From the NCBI GenBank assembly GCA_030668425.1, contig DAOUTY010000116.1:1-5925 (forward strand): a stretch of DNA of 5,925 nucleotides, read 5' to 3'. The stretch is from Chloroflexota bacterium. GTDB taxonomy: Bacteria; Chloroflexota; Dehalococcoidia; SZUA-161. The notes beneath the pieces were generated by a model. The model made no database searches, had not been told where the DNA came from, and saw only the letters and a program-made list of their open reading frames with translations. Of the stretch, positions 1-5,925 are shown one piece after another (the stretch's first letter is position 1; each line of letters starts with the position of its first letter). A program made the translations under genes and the position numbers.

Positions 1-1
1 C

Positions 2-757
2 AAGGCTTTCTCCGAGCGGTCGGGGAGATTGTTTCTTGAGGTCAAAGGTGAGGGGACTGTTTGCGCTGGCGACATTAAGCCCTCTGCTGATTTCGAGGTT
101 GTAAACCCTGAACTGCACCTGGCTACGCTTGATTCGCCGGATGCTTTTCTGGACGTTGTGCTTTACGTGGAACAGGGCAAGGGGTATGTGCCTGCTGGCA
201 GGGGTGATGGTTCGCCGCTCGGTGTCATCCCGGTAGATGCTATTTATGCCCCGGTGCGCAGGGTGAATTACAGTGTGGAGAAAACCCGCGTTGGGCAGGC
301 GAGCAACTATGACCGGCTAATCCTGGAAGTGTGGACAGATGGCACCACCTCGCCAAGCGAAGCACTCTCCCAAAGCGCTGAAATTCTGGTCAATCACTTT
401 TCCCTGTTCTACGACTTGGGTAAGGCTCCTGTAGAGGGCGAAGAGCCATCTACTCCGGTCGTCCCACCGGAGCAATATGAGATGTCCTTGGAACAACTTG
501 GCCTTTCAGCGCGCACGTTTAACGCCTTGCGTCGAAGCGGCATCACTAAGGTCGGTGAGCTTTTGGAGAAGAGCGATGCTGATTTGGTCGGGCTCAGGAG
601 CTTTGGCCAGAAGTCCCTGGACGAGGTGAAAGGGCGACTCGAAGCACTCGATATACACCCTATATCCGCGGAAGAAGAGGTGGAATCGCCCAGTGATGAA
701 ACTGAGGAAGCTGGCGGCGAGGAAGACGTAAACAAAGCAGACGAGATGGAGGACTAG
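2..757 (+). CDS. rpoA: DNA-directed RNA polymerase alpha subunit, 5'-truncated by window edge
   Basis: This is the alpha subunit of RNA polymerase, which scaffolds beta/beta' assembly and contacts UP elements and activators. The frame is already open at base 2 (KAFSERSGRLFLEVKGEG), so the TTG at 29 is not the start; by comparison with E. coli roughly 90 N-terminal residues lie upstream. Visible N-terminal-domain landmarks are GTVCAGDI, the GKGYVPA loop, the VDAIYAPVRRVNYSVE segment and the closing EILVNHFSLFYDL helix. A proline-rich linker (about 430-475) leads to the C-terminal domain (482-660). There the DNA-binding positions equivalent to E. coli R265 (codon 512-514) and N268 (521-523) are kept, as are the G, K and S of the FGQKS loop; the E. 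coli C269 position is Ala. The protein ends in a 28-residue acidic tail (671-754) absent from E. coli. It is followed after 36 bp by rplQ, as in most bacteria. Confidence 0.97.
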   Translation, partial: KAFSERSGRLFLEVKGEGTVCAGDIKPSADFEVVNPELHLATLDSPDAFLDVVLYVEQGKGYVPAGRGDGSPLGVIPVDAIYAPVRRVNYSVEKTRVGQASNYDRLILEVWTDGTTSPSEALSQSAEILVNHFSLFYDLGKAPVEGEEPSTPVVPPEQYEMSLEQLGLSARTFNALRRSGITKVGELLEKSDADLVGLRSFGQKSLDEVKGRLEALDIHPISAEEEVESPSDETEEAGGEEDVNKADEMED

Positions 758-793
758 ATTGCTCGAAAATGGCTCTTATCTAGTGAGGAAAAG

Positions 794-1144
794 ATGAGAC
801 ACAGGGTAGCTGGTCGCAAACTATCTAGGTCAACCAGCCATAGGAAGGCGCTCTATAGGAACCTGGTAACTGACCTATTGCGCTATGAGAAGATCGTTAC
901 CACTGAGGCTAAGGCTAAGGAGGTAGGGCCTTTGGCGGAGAAGGTGATCACCTGGGGTAAGCAGGGGACTTTGCATACTCGCCGCCAGGCACTCTCCTTC
1001 GTGCTGGACAAGAAAGTGGTGGACAAGGTGTTTTCCGAGATCGGCCCTAGGTATGCTGAGAGACCAGGTGGCTACACCAGGCTGGTCAAGCTGGGGCCGA
1101 GGTTGGGGGACGGGGCTCCCATGGTACAGTTAGAACTGGTTTAA
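794..1144 (+). CDS. rplQ: 50S ribosomal protein L17
   Basis: L17 is a large-subunit ribosomal protein. The 116-residue product has the family N-terminus MRHRVAGRKLSRSTSHRKAL, followed by NLVTDLLRYEKIVTTEAKAKE, the central HTRRQALSFV segment, and the closing GGYTRLVKLGPRLGDGAPM stretch with the usual short hydrophobic end (VQLELV). The length is slightly under the 127 residues of E. coli and is normal for bacteria lacking the C-terminal extension. The ATG at 794 is preceded by GAGG at 785-788, five bases upstream. It sits in the conserved rpoA-rplQ arrangement, and its stop codon (1142-1144) directly abuts the truA start, which suggests a single transcript with coupled translation. Confidence 0.98.
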   Translation: MRHRVAGRKLSRSTSHRKALYRNLVTDLLRYEKIVTTEAKAKEVGPLAEKVITWGKQGTLHTRRQALSFVLDKKVVDKVFSEIGPRYAERPGGYTRLVKLGPRLGDGAPMVQLELV

Positions 1145-1918
1145 ATGGAGTCGTTGCCACCCAGAAAACTGGCGCTTATTGTAGAATACGAGGGGACTAG
1201 ATACAACGGGTTTCAGTTTCAAATTGGCGTGCCAACGATTCAAGGGGATATCGAGCGCGCTCTGGCGAAGTTAACTGGGGAAAGGATTCGAATAGTTGGT
1301 GCTGGCCGTACTGATACAGGGGTTCATGCTAAGGGGCAGGTTGTCAGCTTTAGCAGCTTCTCAACCTTGTCTCCCGACACTCTGATCAGGGCTCTGAATT
1401 TTTATCTTCGGCCGGATATTGCAGTTAAGGCTGCATGTGAGGTAGGAAATAGTTTCGATGCGAGGAGAGACGCAGTTAGTCGGGAATATCGTTATCAAAT
1501 TTTAAACGGCCCGACGCCGTCTCCGTTGCAACAGAAATTTACATATTTCGTGCCCGGGGCGCTCGATACCGACGCGATGAATCAGGTGTGCCAGTGTCTT
1601 GTAGGGAGCCATGATTTCGCTTCCTTCACTGGGCCGACTAACAGGAGAACAGTGCGTGAGGTCTACAAAGCGGAGGTATCGAGAGAGGGAGGGTTGGTGG
1701 TTTTCGACATGGTGGCCAACTCTTTCTTGAGGAAGCAGGTGCGTTGCACGATGGGTGTTATGATTAGAGTTGGGTTGGGCAGGCTAACGGTGGAGGAGTT
1801 TCAGGAGATAATGCAGGCGAAGACTCCTGGCCTGGCGGCGCCGGTGGTGTCCCCTTACGGTCTATGTCTGATGAAGGTTAATTATCCTGAGAGTAAGTTC
1901 AGTATAGAGGGCAATTAG
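1145..1918 (+). CDS. truA: tRNA pseudouridine(38-40) synthase TruA
   Basis: TruA isomerises uridines 38-40 of the tRNA anticodon stem-loop to pseudouridine in the cytoplasm. The 257-residue length fits the family. The catalytic motif GRTDTGVHA is at residues 54-62, with the nucleophilic Asp at D57 and the conserved Arg at R55. Other family landmarks are FQFQ (23-26), TIQGDIE (31-37), SFDARRDAVSREYRY (103-117), GSHDFASF (154-161) and NSFLRKQVR (192-200), whose last Arg matches the conserved active-site Arg. The usual H-M pair before VR reads K-Q here. No convincing SD site precedes the ATG; it follows the rplQ stop as TAAATG, so initiation probably depends on translational coupling. It ends one base before the rplM start codon. 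Confidence 0.97.
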   Translation: MESLPPRKLALIVEYEGTRYNGFQFQIGVPTIQGDIERALAKLTGERIRIVGAGRTDTGVHAKGQVVSFSSFSTLSPDTLIRALNFYLRPDIAVKAACEVGNSFDARRDAVSREYRYQILNGPTPSPLQQKFTYFVPGALDTDAMNQVCQCLVGSHDFASFTGPTNRRTVREVYKAEVSREGGLVVFDMVANSFLRKQVRCTMGVMIRVGLGRLTVEEFQEIMQAKTPGLAAPVVSPYGLCLMKVNYPESKFSIEGN

Positions 1919-2350
1919 ATGGGAACCTATAGCACGAAAGCCTCGGATATCGAGCGGAAGTGGTTGGTTATGGATGCCTCCGGGAAAACCCTGGGCAGAT
2001 TGGCATCGGAGATTGCATCGATTCTGAAAGGCAAACATAAGCCGATTTACTCCCCCCATCTCGATGTCGGCGACTATGTTATAGTGGTAAATGCGGCCGA
2101 AATAAAAGTAACGGGCAACAAGCTCACCCAGAAGATTTACTACCGTCATTCCGGGTACCCCGGAGGTCTGAAAAGCATTACTCTGGGAAGGATGATGGAG
2201 ACTCATCCTACCAGGGTGATTGAGCATGCGGTAAAGGGCATGTTACCGCACAATCGGCTGGGTGCTGCTATGTTCAAGAAGCTCAAGGTCTATCCTGGGG
2301 CTGAGCATCCCCATCAGGGCCAGGTGAAGGCGATAGAGAAGGAGAGTTAG
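1919..2350 (+). CDS. rplM: 50S ribosomal protein L13
   Basis: L13 is an early-assembling large-subunit protein. The 143-residue product is full length and nearly collinear with E. coli L13 (142 residues). Diagnostic segments are KWLVMDASGKTLGRLAS (14-30), ILKGKH (35-40), DVGDYVIVVNA (49-59), YRHSGYPGGLK (75-85) and the signature VKGMLPHNRLG (105-115), followed by KLKVYPGAEHPH. The ATG overlaps nothing but starts immediately after the truA TAG. An AGAGGG at 1906-1911, seven bases upstream and inside truA, serves as the ribosome binding site. It forms the usual rplM-rpsI pair with the next gene. Confidence 0.98.
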   Translation: MGTYSTKASDIERKWLVMDASGKTLGRLASEIASILKGKHKPIYSPHLDVGDYVIVVNAAEIKVTGNKLTQKIYYRHSGYPGGLKSITLGRMMETHPTRVIEHAVKGMLPHNRLGAAMFKKLKVYPGAEHPHQGQVKAIEKES

Positions 2351-2351
2351 G

Positions 2352-2747
2352 TTGAGCGAGCAAGCCTATTTTCGCGGCACAGGGAAACGAAAGACAGCGG
2401 TGGCTCAGGTGAAGTTAATGACGGGCAATGGCGCTATCATAGTAAATGGCAAGCCATTCGAGGATGTCTTCAGTATACCACGGTTGAAATCTGCCATTCT
2501 CGAACCGCTGAGAGTTACCGAAACTGAGGGTAAATTCAATGCCATAGTGAAGGTAGAAGGTGGTGGCGTCTCGTCTCAGGCTGGAGCCATCCGTCATGGC
2601 ATAAGCCGTGCTCTGGTTGTAATGGATCAAAACCTGAAGACGCTTCTTCGTAGCCACGGTTTAATCACCAGAGATGCCAGGATTAAGGAACGGAAGAAGT
2701 ATGGGCTGAAGAGGGCTCGTAAGGCACGCCAGTACCGCAAGCGATAG
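2352..2747 (+). CDS. rpsI: 30S ribosomal protein S9
   Basis: S9 is a small-subunit protein whose basic C-terminal tail reaches the P-site tRNA. The 131-residue product contains GTGKRKTAVA (9-18), an exact fit to the S9 family signature at GGGVSSQAGAIRHGISRAL (70-88), and LLRSHGLITRDARIKERKKYG (98-118). The tail ends ARKARQYRKR, so the terminal Lys-Arg that touches tRNA is kept, although the more usual PQFSKR reads RQYRKR. The start is TTG, supported by AAGGAG at 2339-2344 seven bases upstream, with no in-frame ATG close by. One base separates it from the rplM stop. It is the last gene of the operon. Confidence 0.97.
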   Translation: MSEQAYFRGTGKRKTAVAQVKLMTGNGAIIVNGKPFEDVFSIPRLKSAILEPLRVTETEGKFNAIVKVEGGGVSSQAGAIRHGISRALVVMDQNLKTLLRSHGLITRDARIKERKKYGLKRARKARQYRKR

Positions 2748-2782
2748 TATCCAATGGGTTGAGCAAAGAGACCCTGGCTTTG

Positions 2783-2820
2783 AAGTGCTCTTTGGGCAAG
2801 TTGCCCGAAGAGCACTTTTT
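2783..2820 (+). terminator. Intrinsic terminator after rpsI
   Basis: A 15-bp stem pairs 2783-2797 (AAGTGCTCTTTGGGC) with 2803-2817 (GCCCGAAGAGCACTT) around the loop AAGTT. The only non-Watson-Crick pair is T2793-G2807, a G-U wobble in RNA. The stem runs directly into TTTTT (2816-2820) and ATT. It lies 36 bp after the S9 stop and most likely ends the ribosomal operon transcript. There is no T-run on the opposite strand, so it appears one-directional. Confidence 0.93.
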
Positions 2821-2892
2821 ATTACTCACGTCTTCGTTGGTCATACTCGGGTATTGAGTGTAAGTATTGAGTCGAGATTCGTGGTCGTCGTT

Positions 2893-3036
2893 GACAGCAT
2901 CAGCAGCCTATGTTATGAAATGTCCGACACCTGGACATCATGGGCACCTGTGTGGGGCGGTGACCTTACAGAAATGGTTGATTGTAAGAGTTACTGGATT
3001 GATATGAATGTCGCCGACACACTTACGGTTGAGGGC
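2893..3036 (+). pseudogene. Probable relic of a surface-protein C-terminal repeat
   Basis: One plus-strand frame reads TWTSW, then VWGGDLTEMVD, then KSYWIDM and ADTLTVEG, spaced as in a repeat I recall from secreted or surface proteins of Dehalococcoidia and some archaea (general pattern: TW-x-PVWGG-L-x-MVDGKGYWI-M-AADTL-V-G). The family GKG is DCKSYW here; TGT and AGT are each one base from a Gly codon, consistent with drift. Nothing upstream looks like a signal peptide or start: the frame extends back into the terminator hairpin without an SD site. Downstream the similarity stops near 3036 and the frame runs on into the antisense of the flavoprotein gene. I read it as a fragment of a lost gene. 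The family match is from memory, and coincidental translation cannot be excluded. Confidence 0.4.
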
Positions 3037-3093
3037 CACTCTGGCCTTCTCTTCCCTTTGAGCTCTATGTGGGTCCGAGGGGGAAATAGGGCT

Positions 3094-3660
3094 CTATTCG
3101 CGGGCCAGCCGTTTGCCCAGTTCAAACGCATCCGACAGCGCGGTCGGGTGCTCCTTGATCTCGTCCCTCTTGTCAACACCCCGGACTAAAAGCTCATCGG
3201 TATACTTGACTCCGATAGCCTGGAAGAAGTATCTCACTATCAGGATAGACCCGTCAAACAGCTGCTTGCCCTTGGTGGCTCCCACAGCGATGAACGCGCC
3301 CTTTCTTGCAGAATTCGGCGGGCTCTGCTTGAGGACGTATTTCCGTGCCCACAGTGCCTGGCATCGGTCGATGAGCGCCTTTACCTGGGCTGTAACACTG
3401 TAGAAAAACATTGGCGATGCAACTATAACAATGTCCGCTTCGAGGAGCCTGGGATATATGCCGTCCATGTCGTCCCGTATGACGCAATTACCGTCCCTGA
3501 GGCAGCCGTAGTATTCGCGGCAAGGGGTTATCTTGAGTCTATCCACTATAATCTTCTCGGTCTCCGCTCCCTGGCTCTCAGCGCCCCTGAGAGCCTCATC
3601 CAGCAGTGTATCTGTGTTGCCCCCTATCCTTGGACTCCCCATGATGCCCAGTGCTTTCAA
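3094..3660 (-). CDS. Flavodoxin-fold NAD(P)H-dependent FMN oxidoreductase
   Basis: This is a predicted cytoplasmic flavoprotein of the NADPH-dependent FMN reductase/iron-sulfur flavoprotein superfamily; its substrate is unknown. I start it at the TTG at 3660, giving 188 residues (MKALGIMGSPRIGGN...), because GGAGG lies five bases upstream (3666-3670) and this places the first beta strand at the N-terminus as in the family. The longer frame up to 3708 has no SD site. The FMN phosphate loop is GSPRIGGNTDTL (8-19). SPMFFYSVTAQVKALIDR (82-99) is the second flavin-contacting segment and conserved helix. Between them C47, C53 and C59 form C-x5-C-x5-C ahead of VIRDDM; cluster-binding relatives often have C-x2-C-x2-C-x5-C, so the second cysteine is Tyr here. 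It is transcribed convergently toward rpsI and divergently from the HD gene. Confidence 0.88.
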   Translation of the reverse strand: MKALGIMGSPRIGGNTDTLLDEALRGAESQGAETEKIIVDRLKITPCREYYGCLRDGNCVIRDDMDGIYPRLLEADIVIVASPMFFYSVTAQVKALIDRCQALWARKYVLKQSPPNSARKGAFIAVGATKGKQLFDGSILIVRYFFQAIGVKYTDELLVRGVDKRDEIKEHPTALSDAFELGKRLARE

Positions 3661-3720
3661 GCTCGCCTCCAGTGAAAGAATGGCGGTGTATTGACTGGCC
3701 CTCGTCAATAAGCAATAGCA

Positions 3721-3749
3721 ATACTATTCATATGCCGTCTGGTTGTCAA
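3721..3749 (-). promoter_or_regulatory. Sigma-70-type promoter for the flavoprotein gene
   Basis: Reading the minus strand, a perfect -35 TTGACA (3749-3744) is followed by a 17-bp spacer and TAGTAT (3726-3721), which matches four of six -10 positions. Transcription would begin near 3714, leaving a leader of about 55 bases before the TTG start at 3660. That places the start inside the longer open frame and supports the shorter protein. Confidence 0.65.
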
Positions 3750-3757
3750 CACACGGC
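3734..3757. promoter_or_regulatory. Imperfect dyad over the minus-strand -35, possible operator
   Basis: GCCGT at 3734-3738 is the reverse complement of ACGGC at 3753-3757. Between these arms further positions pair (T3740-A3751, G3741-C3750, T3743-A3748), giving eight of twelve symmetric pairs. The centre at 3745/3746 lies in the -35 of the flavoprotein promoter and just upstream of the divergent promoter. That is a typical place for a dimeric repressor site, but one weak dyad may be chance. Confidence 0.25.
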
Positions 3758-3762
3758 CGAGC

Positions 3763-3792
3763 TTTACTATTCCCATCCCGAAAGTTTATAAT
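3763..3792 (+). promoter_or_regulatory. Sigma-70-type promoter for the HD-domain gene
   Basis: A perfect TATAAT is at 3787-3792. TTTACT at 3763-3768, with an 18-bp spacer, matches four of six -35 positions. The expected transcription start near 3799 leaves a leader of about 28 bases before the ATG at 3827 and rules out the upstream in-frame start at 3743. Confidence 0.7.
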
Positions 3793-3826
3793 CTGGCATC
3801 GGCTGGTTGGCAAAGGAGGCACTGAG

Positions 3827-4393
3827 ATGGAGGAACACACACCGACGTACGATGAAGCGCTGTCCCTTCTCAAGGAGTTTAACAAAAGTGAGAGCTTGTT
3901 GAAGCATGCCTACTGCGTTGAGGGGGTGATGCGCTACGTGGCCCGAAAGATTGGGGAGGATGAGGAGAAGTGGGGCATCATTGGACTGGTGCACGACCTG
4001 GACTACGAACTTTACCCTGAGCAGCACTGCAAGAAATCGCAGGAGATATTGGAGCAGCGTGGCTGGCCGAAGGAGTACATACGAGCGGTTGTGTCTCATG
4101 GCTGGGGTATTTGCAGCGATGTAGAGCCCCAAACGGATATGGAGAAGACGCTTTATGCCGTTGATGAATTGACTGGTCTTGTTACGGCGGTGGCGATAAT
4201 CCGGCCATCGAAGAGCGTAGCGGACCTTGAGGCAAAGTCGGTGATGAAGAAGTGGAAGGACAAGTCGTTCGCTGCGGGTGTTAACCGGTCGGTGATTGAA
4301 AAGGGGGCAAACGTGCTGGGTGTGGAATTGAGAGACCTGGTTGATGATGTGATTATGGGTATGCGAGAAGTGGCTGACAGGATAGGGCTGTAG
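3827..4393 (+). CDS. HD-domain phosphohydrolase family protein, substrate unknown
   Basis: This is a predicted metal-dependent phosphohydrolase with an HD domain, 188 residues, with no signal peptide or membrane segment. The start is the ATG at 3827: AAAGGAGG (3812-3819) lies seven bases upstream, and the promoter TATAAT at 3787 lies downstream of the longer frame's first codon. Metal-ligand candidates follow the HD pattern: H27 in LLKHAYCVEGVMR, the H56-D57 pair in GLVHDLDYE, H91 in VVSHGWG and D113 in YAVDELTGL. This order and spacing resemble the small stand-alone HDIG-type proteins found in many anaerobes, whose substrates are unassigned. The C-terminal half (about 120-188) is helical-looking and ends in VIMGMREVADRIGL. 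It is not a long (p)ppGpp synthetase or a dGTPase by size. The next gene lies 70 bp downstream on the same strand. Confidence 0.85.
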   Translation: MEEHTPTYDEALSLLKEFNKSESLLKHAYCVEGVMRYVARKIGEDEEKWGIIGLVHDLDYELYPEQHCKKSQEILEQRGWPKEYIRAVVSHGWGICSDVEPQTDMEKTLYAVDELTGLVTAVAIIRPSKSVADLEAKSVMKKWKDKSFAAGVNRSVIEKGANVLGVELRDLVDDVIMGMREVADRIGL

Positions 4394-4423
4394 AGTCGGT
4401 TGATAAGGCGTGTGTTGGGAAGC

Positions 4424-4444
4424 GTTTTCGTGTGGCGTGAAAAC
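4424..4444 (+). other. Small hairpin between the HD gene and nnr
   Basis: GTTTTCG (4424-4430) can pair with TGAAAAC (4438-4444), with one G-T wobble, around the loop TGTGGCG. No T-run follows, so it is not a convincing terminator. With no clear promoter in the 70-bp gap, the HD gene and nnr may share a transcript. The rest of the gap holds only the nnr ribosome binding site. Confidence 0.35.
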
Positions 4445-4463
4445 TAAGGTGGAGGATGGATAA

Positions 4464-5925
4464 ATGAAGGTGAGCCGAGTTGAGGAGATAAGGAATCTGG
4501 ATCGCAGGGCCACGGAGGAGTATGGCATCGGCGAGGAAATTTTAATGGAAAATGCGGGCGGGGCCTCGTATTTTGTCATTTTGAAGGAGTTTGGTGTGGG
4601 GGGGAAGAGATTTGTCGTTTTCTGCGGGGTTGGTAACAACGGGGGCGATGGGTTTGTGATCGCCAGGAAGCTTCATTCAATGGGTGGAGATGTGAAGGTC
4701 TTTCTGCTGGGAGATAGAAATAAGATGAAGGGCGCAGCGAAAACCAATTTTGACATTATCTCCCGAATGCCAATAGAGATTCGCGATGTTGAGTCGATCG
4801 AGCAGGCGAAGGAGGACGTGTGCCATTGTGACGCCATCGTCGATGCCATATTCGGAACGGGACTTGTGAGGGAGCCCTCGGGAATATACGGGGCAGCCAT
4901 CGAGTTGATAAATGAGAGCGGGAAGAAGGTGTTCAGTCTTGATATCCCTTCCGGCGTGAATGGCGATACGGGCGAGGTGATGGGTACGGCTGTGAAGAGC
5001 GATTACACCATAAGCTACGGGCTTCCCAAGATTGGGAATATGCTCTATCCGGGCTTTGGGTTATGTGGCAAGCTCTACGTGTCTCATATTTCATTCCCGC
5101 CTTCGCTTTATGACGCAGATTCCATAAAAGTCCGTGTAAATGATCTTGTTGAGCTTCCCGAAAGGGCTAAGGACACTCACAAGGGGAGCTATGGCAGGGC
5201 TCTCTTCATCTCCGGCTCCTCAAGCTACCTGGGGGCGCCCTATTTCTCCGCTCTTTCCTTTCTCAAGGCTGGTGGAGGGCTCTCTTACCTTGCTACACCC
5301 AAGTCCATCTCGCCGTTCCTGGCGAGCAAGGGAAGCGAGGTTGTCTTTGCACCTCAGATGGAGACGGATTCAGGGAGTCTGGCTCTGGAGAGCAAGGAGG
5401 AGCTCCTGGAGTTCTCCAGGAGTGTAGACATGGTTATCCTTGGCCCTGGCGTCTCTCTCGACTCGGAGACTCAGGAGCTGGTAAGGGAACTGGCGAAGCG
5501 AATTGAGGTCCCATTGCTCATAGATGGCGATGGACTTACCGCAATCGCTGCGGAGATAGAGCTTATCAGAGGAAGGAAAGCACCGACGATACTAACACCG
5601 CACAGCGGCGAGATGTCTCGTATCACCAAGATGGGAGTAAGCGAGGTAAACAAGGATAGGGTAAACGTGCTTCAGAAAACCGCCAGGGAGTTGAACGCAA
5701 TTGTTGTGCTGAAGGGTGCGCACTCGTTGATAGGCTACCCGGATGAGAAGGTGTACATTAACACTAGCGGGAACCCGGGAATGGCTACAGCTGGGAGTGG
5801 GGATGCGCTCACCGGTGCGATTGCAGCAATGTTTGGGATGGGATTACCCCTTGAGGAGGCTACGAGAGTGGGCGTTTTCATGCATGGATTCTCGGGGGAT
5901 TTGGCAGCCGCTGACAAAGGTGAGG
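4464..5925 (+). CDS. nnr: Bifunctional NAD(P)H-hydrate epimerase/ADP-dependent dehydratase, 3'-truncated by window edge
   Basis: This enzyme repairs damaged nicotinamide cofactors: the N-terminal epimerase interconverts R- and S-NAD(P)HX, and the C-terminal dehydratase restores NAD(P)H using ADP. The frame runs without a stop from the ATG at 4464 (GGAGG at 4451-4455, eight bases upstream) to the window edge, giving 487 residues; about 20-30 are probably missing. NnrE landmarks are ILMENAG (26-32), GVGNNGGDG (55-63), DAIFGTGL (127-134) and SLDIPSGVNGDTGE (158-171). NnrD landmarks are KGSYGRALFISGSSSYLGAP (240-259), LKAGGGL (267-273), ILGPG (325-329), IDGDGLTAIA (353-362), TPHSGEMSR (378-386), VVLKGAH (414-420) and GNPGMATAGSGDALTG (436-451). 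The catalytic Asp of GSGD is D447. The fusion of both activities is the common bacterial form. No key motif is broken. Confidence 0.96.
   Translation, partial: MKVSRVEEIRNLDRRATEEYGIGEEILMENAGGASYFVILKEFGVGGKRFVVFCGVGNNGGDGFVIARKLHSMGGDVKVFLLGDRNKMKGAAKTNFDIISRMPIEIRDVESIEQAKEDVCHCDAIVDAIFGTGLVREPSGIYGAAIELINESGKKVFSLDIPSGVNGDTGEVMGTAVKSDYTISYGLPKIGNMLYPGFGLCGKLYVSHISFPPSLYDADSIKVRVNDLVELPERAKDTHKGSYGRALFISGSSSYLGAPYFSALSFLKAGGGLSYLATPKSISPFLASKGSEVVFAPQMETDSGSLALESKEELLEFSRSVDMVILGPGVSLDSETQELVRELAKRIEVPLLIDGDGLTAIAAEIELIRGRKAPTILTPHSGEMSRITKMGVSEVNKDRVNVLQKTARELNAIVVLKGAHSLIGYPDEKVYINTSGNPGMATAGSGDALTGAIAAMFGMGLPLEEATRVGVFMHGFSGDLAAADKGE

Noticed and set aside
759..781. Internal promoter between rpoA and rplQ (TTGCTC ... 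TTATCT)
   Set aside because: The spacer is about 11-12 bp, too short for a sigma-70 promoter, and the operon context does not call for one.
2851..2872. Direct repeat GTATTGAGT at 2851-2859 and 2864-2872
   Set aside because: Two 9-bp copies only, with no extended array, dyad or link to a gene; likely chance or minor slippage.
2891..2919. TTGACA, 17-bp spacer, TATGAA on the plus strand as a promoter
   Set aside because: The boxes and spacing are acceptable, but they overlap the start of the relic frame and no intact plus-strand gene follows. It could give an antisense RNA to the flavoprotein gene, but chance is the simpler reading.
3032..3048. Hairpin GGCCA-CTC-TGGCC as a terminator for the minus-strand flavoprotein gene
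   Set aside because: The stem is only 5-7 bp, and reading the minus strand no T-run follows it. It may be a weak stop but does not meet the usual pattern.
2785..3189. A full plus-strand gene of 134 codons
   Set aside because: It would start inside the rpsI terminator hairpin without an SD site and end inside the flavoprotein gene on the other strand. Only its middle part has recognisable motifs, so I keep that part as a relic.
3767..4639. A 290-codon minus-strand open frame covering the HD gene and the start of nnr
   Set aside because: It lies opposite two genes with clear family motifs and good SD sites, has no recognisable motifs, and its composition (rich in His, Pro, Ser) is that of an antisense shadow.

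Overview
The window is bacterial chromosomal DNA with mostly housekeeping content. The left half (1-2820) is the distal end of a ribosomal-protein/RNA-polymerase operon: the 3' part of rpoA, then rplQ (L17), truA (tRNA pseudouridine synthase), rplM (L13) and rpsI (S9), closed by a strong intrinsic terminator at 2783-2820. The order rpoA-rplQ-truA-rplM-rpsI without the ECF-transporter genes that Firmicutes place between rplQ and truA, the moderate GC, the TTG starts and the protein style suggest Chloroflexota, most likely a Dehalococcoidia-like lineage. That placement is an inference from memory, not a search result.

Positions 2821-3093 hold no intact gene. One frame here (about 2893-3036) reads like the C-terminal repeat of a secreted or surface protein (TWTSW, GGDLTEMVD, YWIDM, ADTLTVEG) but lacks a start, a signal peptide and a proper end, so I call it a probable gene relic.

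The right half has two divergent genes sharing a promoter region at 3721-3792. On the minus strand is a flavodoxin-fold FMN-dependent oxidoreductase (3094-3660) with a three-cysteine C-x5-C-x5-C motif. On the plus strand is an HD-domain phosphohydrolase of unknown substrate (3827-4393). Both have near-consensus promoters and good Shine-Dalgarno (SD) sites, which move their starts well inside the longest open frames.

After a 70-bp gap comes a long plus-strand frame (4464 to the window edge) that encodes a bifunctional NAD(P)H-hydrate epimerase/ADP-dependent dehydratase (Nnr, NnrE-NnrD fusion), cut by the window end shortly before its expected C-terminus. It repairs hydrated NAD(P)H. A link to the neighbouring flavoprotein through nicotinamide cofactor use is possible but is only context.

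I found no tRNA, rRNA, CRISPR, insertion sequence or convincing new multi-gene system. The items most worth a second look are the surface-protein relic, the flavoprotein cysteine motif, the divergent promoter region with an imperfect dyad, and the acidic tail of the RNA polymerase alpha subunit.
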